Part shown: positions 60,497 to 64,000 of the stretch, one piece after another
Numbering within the stretch: position 1 is the stretch's first letter
How the letters are laid out: each line of letters opens with the position of its first letter
Assembly: GCA_038134485.1 (NCBI GenBank)
Contig: JAYPVG010000018.1
Coordinates: 1-64,000, forward strand
Direction: 5' to 3'
Length of the DNA: 64,000 nucleotides
DNA from: NORP240 sp038134485
GTDB taxonomy: Bacteria > Pseudomonadota > Gammaproteobacteria > Pseudomonadales > Pseudohongiellaceae
Position numbers and translations under genes: made by a program
The notes under the pieces: model-generated
Told to the model about the DNA's origin: nothing
Database searches by the model: none
What the model saw: only the letters and a program-made list of their open reading frames with translations

Positions 60497-60546
60497 AGGT
60501 AGCTATATAGGTGACTACTGAATTAACGTGATCATCGGAGTCTTCA

Positions 60547-62754
60547 TTGGCGGAACAATATCCAGACACGTCTTCCATTGCATTGCCGGATGAGGTAAAG
60601 AAAAGCATTCAATCCGCTTATTCCAGACTTATCGAAGAGTATGGTTTTACGCCCCGTTATGGGCAGCGACTAATGATTGCCGAGATCGCCAAGTGTCTGG
60701 CGCAGATTCAAGAGCAAGCTGAACAACCAGACCACTCAGCGCCTCCTGTTTGTGTTGTGGAGGCCGGCACAGGCACCGGAAAAACTCTGGCCTACCTGCT
60801 GGCCGTATTACCTCTGGCGCGAGAACTGGATCGCAAGGTCGTGATTGCTACTGCAACCGTGGCCCTCCAGGAGCAGGTAATACTCAAAGATCTGCCGGAT
60901 ATCCTGAACGGATCAGGGCTCAATTTCAGCTTTGCTATGGCAAAGGGCAGGGGCAGATACCTTTGCCTGGCGCGACTTGATACCTTGCTGCAAAATAATG
61001 CAAGTCTCGATGCGTTGTTCGATTTATATGGCGATCGACCGGAAGAGCCCGCTGGTGACAGTTACGCCTTCTATCAGGCTATGCTGGAAGAAGTATCGGC
61101 GGGGCGCTGGCTGGGCGATAGGGACGAGTGGCGGGAACCGATCACAGACACTATTTGGCGCCAGGTTACGGTGGATAACAGCCAGTGCATGGGCTCACGC
61201 TGCAGCTATTTTAAGCAATGCTGTTTTTTCAAGGCTCGGGACCAACTCAATGATGTCGACTGCATCGTCGCCAATCATGATCTGGTTCTGGCTGATCTGG
61301 CATTGGGTGGTGGTGTGATTCTTCCTGACCCGTCAAACACGATATTTGTGTTTGACGAAGCTCATCATCTACCGGTAAAGAGCAACCATCATTTCTCTGC
61401 ATTTACTCGCATCAAGGGAAGCATTCACTGGTTGCAACAGTCAGAACGGGCGTTAGTGCAGTTCGCCGGTGAATCGCAACTTGTGCACGCACTCTGCGGA
61501 TCGCCGGATCTTTGCAGGTTACAGAAGGAGATGGCAGAGGCGGCTGATCAGCTTGGAGATGTCCTGCTGTTACTAGACCAGTTGATCGAATCCGCAGAGT
61601 CGATGGACAGTTACGGCAGTAGTCAGCAGCACACTTTTACGTTGGGTGTTGTGCCGTCCAGTCTTAGAGAAGCTGCTGAGGGGTTGGAAATCCGGTTTGC
61701 CCAGCTATTCAACCAAATCTCGGAGTTGCAGAGTCAGATCAAACTGCAGATCGAAGAAGGTGCGGATCTGCAAATCAGGTTACTGGCGGAAAAATGGTTT
61801 CCGCTCATTGGGGGCATGTTTTCAAGGACTGAAGGCAGTCTCAAATTGTGGACCAGCTTTGCGCATCAAGATCCGGAATTGTCGGCGCCCTCTGCACGCT
61901 GGCTTACGGTAACCGACTACAACGAAGACCGCGATATCAGTTTGGCTTCCAGTCCAGTCCTGGCAGCAGAAAATCTTGCAGAACGTCTCTGGAGCAACTG
62001 CAGTGGCGCGGTTCTGACTTCTGCCACGCTCTCGGCACTTGGCAATTTTAATGTTCTAAAAATGCGGGCGGGACTTCCCGAGCAGACCAGTTACCTTAGC
62101 ATACCCAGCCCGTTTGATTTTGCTAACAACGCAGTCCTGAGCATTCCACGCATGCATTGTGATCCAGGCGATACCCAGCGGCACACTGAACTTATTGTTG
62201 CCGCGTTACCGCAATTATTACAGGATGATCTGGCTGCGCTGCTGCTGTTTTCCAGTCGGCGGCAAATGCAGGATGTGCTGCAAGGATTAGATTCCGAATG
62301 GAATCAACGGGTGCTTTGCCAGGATGACTACCAGAAAGCGCAGTTGCTTGATCTGCATCGGGCGCGTATCGACGCTGGAGAGCGCAGCATTATCTGTGGG
62401 CTGGCAAGCTTCGCCGAAGGCATCGATCTTCCGGGCAAATACTGTACCCACGTACTGATCGCCAAGATTCCTTTTGCCGTTCCCAATGATCCGATTGAGG
62501 CCACTCTGTCCCAGTGGGTTGAGGCGAGGGGCGATAATCCCTTTATGACACTCTCGGTACCCGAGGCTGCTTTTCGACTGGTGCAAGCTTGCGGACGACT
62601 ATTGCGCAATGAAACTGACACGGGTCGCCTGACTATCTTCGATGAGCGGCTGGCGACTCGTTTTTACGGCAAGACGATTCTGGATTCGCTGCCTCCCTAT
62701 CGGCGCGAGATATTTCAGCAGCAAATCACGGAAGCAGGTTTGATAACTAACTGA
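60547..62754 (+). CDS. dinG: DinG-family ATP-dependent DNA helicase
   Basis: XPD-like 5'-3' helicase of 735 residues that resolves R-loops and forked DNA. It has Walker A EAGTGTGKTLAYLL, the iron-sulfur Cys cluster within QCMGSRCSYFKQCCFF, the DEAHH motif (VFDEAHHLP) and the arginine-finger motif VI QACGRLLRNETDTGR. TTG at 60547 is the start: CGGAG lies 7 bases upstream, and family members begin here. The length matches E. coli DinG (about 716). Confidence 0.9.
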   Translation: MAEQYPDTSSIALPDEVKKSIQSAYSRLIEEYGFTPRYGQRLMIAEIAKCLAQIQEQAEQPDHSAPPVCVVEAGTGTGKTLAYLLAVLPLARELDRKVVIATATVALQEQVILKDLPDILNGSGLNFSFAMAKGRGRYLCLARLDTLLQNNASLDALFDLYGDRPEEPAGDSYAFYQAMLEEVSAGRWLGDRDEWREPITDTIWRQVTVDNSQCMGSRCSYFKQCCFFKARDQLNDVDCIVANHDLVLADLALGGGVILPDPSNTIFVFDEAHHLPVKSNHHFSAFTRIKGSIHWLQQSERALVQFAGESQLVHALCGSPDLCRLQKEMAEAADQLGDVLLLLDQLIESAESMDSYGSSQQHTFTLGVVPSSLREAAEGLEIRFAQLFNQISELQSQIKLQIEEGADLQIRLLAEKWFPLIGGMFSRTEGSLKLWTSFAHQDPELSAPSARWLTVTDYNEDRDISLASSPVLAAENLAERLWSNCSGAVLTSATLSALGNFNVLKMRAGLPEQTSYLSIPSPFDFANNAVLSIPRMHCDPGDTQRHTELIVAALPQLLQDDLAALLLFSSRRQMQDVLQGLDSEWNQRVLCQDDYQKAQLLDLHRARIDAGERSIICGLASFAEGIDLPGKYCTHVLIAKIPFAVPNDPIEATLSQWVEARGDNPFMTLSVPEAAFRLVQACGRLLRNETDTGRLTIFDERLATRFYGKTILDSLPPYRREIFQQQITEAGLITN

Positions 62755-62777
62755 AATAGATTCAATTAAGAGTGTTC

Positions 62778-62981
62778 CTAGTGGTGCCGTTTTTGCGCAG
62801 GATTACGCGCGTTTTTATTGATCAGAAAAGCAGCGCTGGCACCCGCTATACCGCCAATGGCTACCATTCCCAGGAAGTTACCCATCAACGGCGTCAACCC
62901 AAGCCCGACAATAACGCCTACCGTTATGCACAGGGCATATACTCCGGTAGAAGAGGTTTCTTTTTTCTTTTTTCTGGACAC
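62778..62981 (-). CDS. Small two-helix membrane protein
   Basis: A 67-residue protein with a very basic N-terminus (MSRKKKK), two hydrophobic helices (about 15-33 and 38-54) and a basic C-terminal tail (NKNARNPAQKRHH). The start GTG at 62981 has AGGAG 7 bases upstream, which makes translation credible. I recognise no family; the two-helix, positively ended shape is shared by many small envelope proteins. It is convergent with dinG and 27 bases from the cyclophilin gene. Confidence 0.55.
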   Translation of the reverse strand: MSRKKKKETSSTGVYALCITVGVIVGLGLTPLMGNFLGMVAIGGIAGASAAFLINKNARNPAQKRHH

Positions 62982-63008
62982 GACCGACTCCTGTAAATTT
63001 GACTATGA

Positions 63009-63878
63009 TCACAGCTCCCGGATGCGATATATCAGCGCGCGGCGGACTCTGGCGGATGGGTCTGTCGGTTTTTGGTTGATACTATCGACCACGTCCATTC
63101 CTTCCACAACGCGACCGATAACCGTGTAACGGCCATTCAGCCATGCAGCGTGATTAACAGCGATAAAGAATTCCGGACCATTGCTGTTGGGTCCTGAATT
63201 AGCCAGGCCGACCGTGCCGCGTCCGATCGTCCGGGTGTTAAATCCCTCCGTGTACCGATAGCCAAGGTTTTCGTAGACCTCCATTACCGACATTGTCCGT
63301 AGCCGCTCATCTATTTCGAACTGGCGCTGCGTCACCTGGGCATTAGAGCTGATATTCATGGACCGATAAAGCGGTAGCAAGACTGTTTCCTCGAGTTCCT
63401 CTCGGTCGCTAATCTGTAATATCGGGTTGAAGGAGCCGTCGCTAAGCACGGCTGGCATAAGGTCCAGTCCCAGCGCAATTGCATTGATTTCGTCGTTTAG
63501 GGTTTCTGCGGGGGCTCCAAATACATTCACCAGTGGGCTGCCGGCCTGAATGAGAAAATCCGGCATTATGCGGTGAAATATCATGCCGTCGTAGTAGTTG
63601 GGGGAAAACAGTTGGCCTGATTCGGAATCAAAAATTTCCACTTCGCCGGCAGCGAACGCGAGGAAATTTGCTACGTTCTGCGGTGCCTCAGCGGGCAGTA
63701 ATTCGATATAGATATTGCCCTCGGTAGTGGTGATCTGGACCAAGGGGTTGCGCGTGTTTTCCATGGCAGCACGAGCGCTGCTCTCGTCTGCGCTGGCCAA
63801 GCCGGCGAGTATCAATCCAACGGACAGTGCGACGTATTTAATAGCCCGGTTTGCAGTGCTTGTCCTAAAAGGTTTCAT
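63009..63878 (-). CDS. Secreted cyclophilin-type peptidyl-prolyl isomerase
   Basis: A 289-residue periplasmic PPIase. Signal peptide ends near residue 30 (LAGLASA-DE). The cyclophilin core is split: strands with FHRIMPDFLIQAGSP (101-115) and the active-site Arg, then about 80 extra residues (140-218, GLDLMPAVLSDGSF to GYRYTEGFNTRT), then GTVGLANSGPNSNGPEFFIAVN. The insert is not part of usual cyclophilins. The start 63878 is chosen for the signal peptide; the frame stays open to the window edge, so a longer product cannot be excluded. Confidence 0.8.
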   Translation of the reverse strand: MKPFRTSTANRAIKYVALSVGLILAGLASADESSARAAMENTRNPLVQITTTEGNIYIELLPAEAPQNVANFLAFAAGEVEIFDSESGQLFSPNYYDGMIFHRIMPDFLIQAGSPLVNVFGAPAETLNDEINAIALGLDLMPAVLSDGSFNPILQISDREELEETVLLPLYRSMNISSNAQVTQRQFEIDERLRTMSVMEVYENLGYRYTEGFNTRTIGRGTVGLANSGPNSNGPEFFIAVNHAAWLNGRYTVIGRVVEGMDVVDSINQKPTDPSARVRRALIYRIREL

Positions 63879-64000
63879 GCTAGTCAACCATTTAGTTGAG
63901 AAGGTGATGGTTGGCAGGCAGATTTCGGGCAATCCACAGGGCCAGTTTATGCCGCATGTTTTGTACGGTCTCATCTTGTTTAGCCAGTGGCTGGATAACC

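Noticed and set aside
60380..60546. LexA box upstream of dinG, as in E. coli
   Set aside because: No CTGT-N8-ACAG palindrome is present; repeated ACAGAC motifs there are not symmetrical.
1..64000. tRNA, rRNA, CRISPR, IS element or prophage genes
   Set aside because: No cloverleaf arms, rRNA landmarks, regularly spaced repeats, transposase or phage proteins were seen on reading both strands.

Overview
The window is about 64 kb of chromosomal DNA of moderate GC content from a Gram-negative, aerobic gammaproteobacterium. Supporting genes include an RpoS sigma factor, a PilU type IV pilus ATPase, an RNase D-fold exonuclease I, a DinG helicase, a TonB-dependent receptor, lipoproteins with clear lipoboxes and a Tat-type signal. 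The many acyl-CoA genes and the secreted haem/copper proteins resemble free-living marine lineages (OMG-like or Pseudohongiella-like), but that placement is inferred from gene content only. I found no tRNA, rRNA, CRISPR array, insertion sequence or prophage gene.

Layout. 1-2.2 kb: the 3' part of rpoS and a class III CoA-transferase. 2.2-4.9 kb: a GntR/YtrA-type regulator with an ABC exporter, a permease and a one-helix small protein; a 22-bp palindrome overlaps the promoter, and a terminator-like RNA element follows. 4.9-10.9 kb: a GNAT acetyltransferase, then an operon of MDR oxidoreductase, two SDRs and an acyl-CoA dehydrogenase, convergent with an Ldh2-family dehydrogenase. 11.0-13.7 kb: a tightly overlapping operon of glycosyltransferase, nucleoside-phosphorylase-like protein and spore-photoproduct-lyase-like radical SAM protein. 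13.7-22.9 kb: two membrane-anchored winged-helix regulators, CopD and CopC proteins, an HtrA protease, a serine hydrolase, a nitroreductase and a thioesterase.

22.9-35.7 kb is the most accessory-looking part. It holds two tandem paralogous secreted proteins, a c-type cytochrome fused to a PHM-like copper-monooxygenase fold, SURF1, two related secreted proteins, three related small-to-medium membrane proteins, a Tat-exported aldo/keto reductase and an FG-GAP propeller protein. I infer a periplasmic redox module. 35.8-46 kb: ilvD, alkA-ogt alkylation repair, a TrpB2, a TonB receptor, an AhpD-like protein and a GT39 glycosyltransferase. 46-64 kb: a MATE pump behind a highly structured leader, XdhC, a VOC protein, an M19 dipeptidase, an amidase, pilU interrupted by an in-frame amber codon, pyrB, sbcB, an acyltransferase, a DUF349 protein, dinG and a cyclophilin.

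The main points for a second look are: the amber codon inside pilU; the cytochrome-copper monooxygenase fusion beside its tandem secreted neighbours; three leader RNAs with competing or multi-helix folds (upstream of MATE, GNAT and MDR genes); and the operon carrying a spore photoproduct lyase homologue in a non-spore-former. Starts were moved inward from the longest frame wherever a Shine-Dalgarno, signal peptide or family N-terminus supported it.
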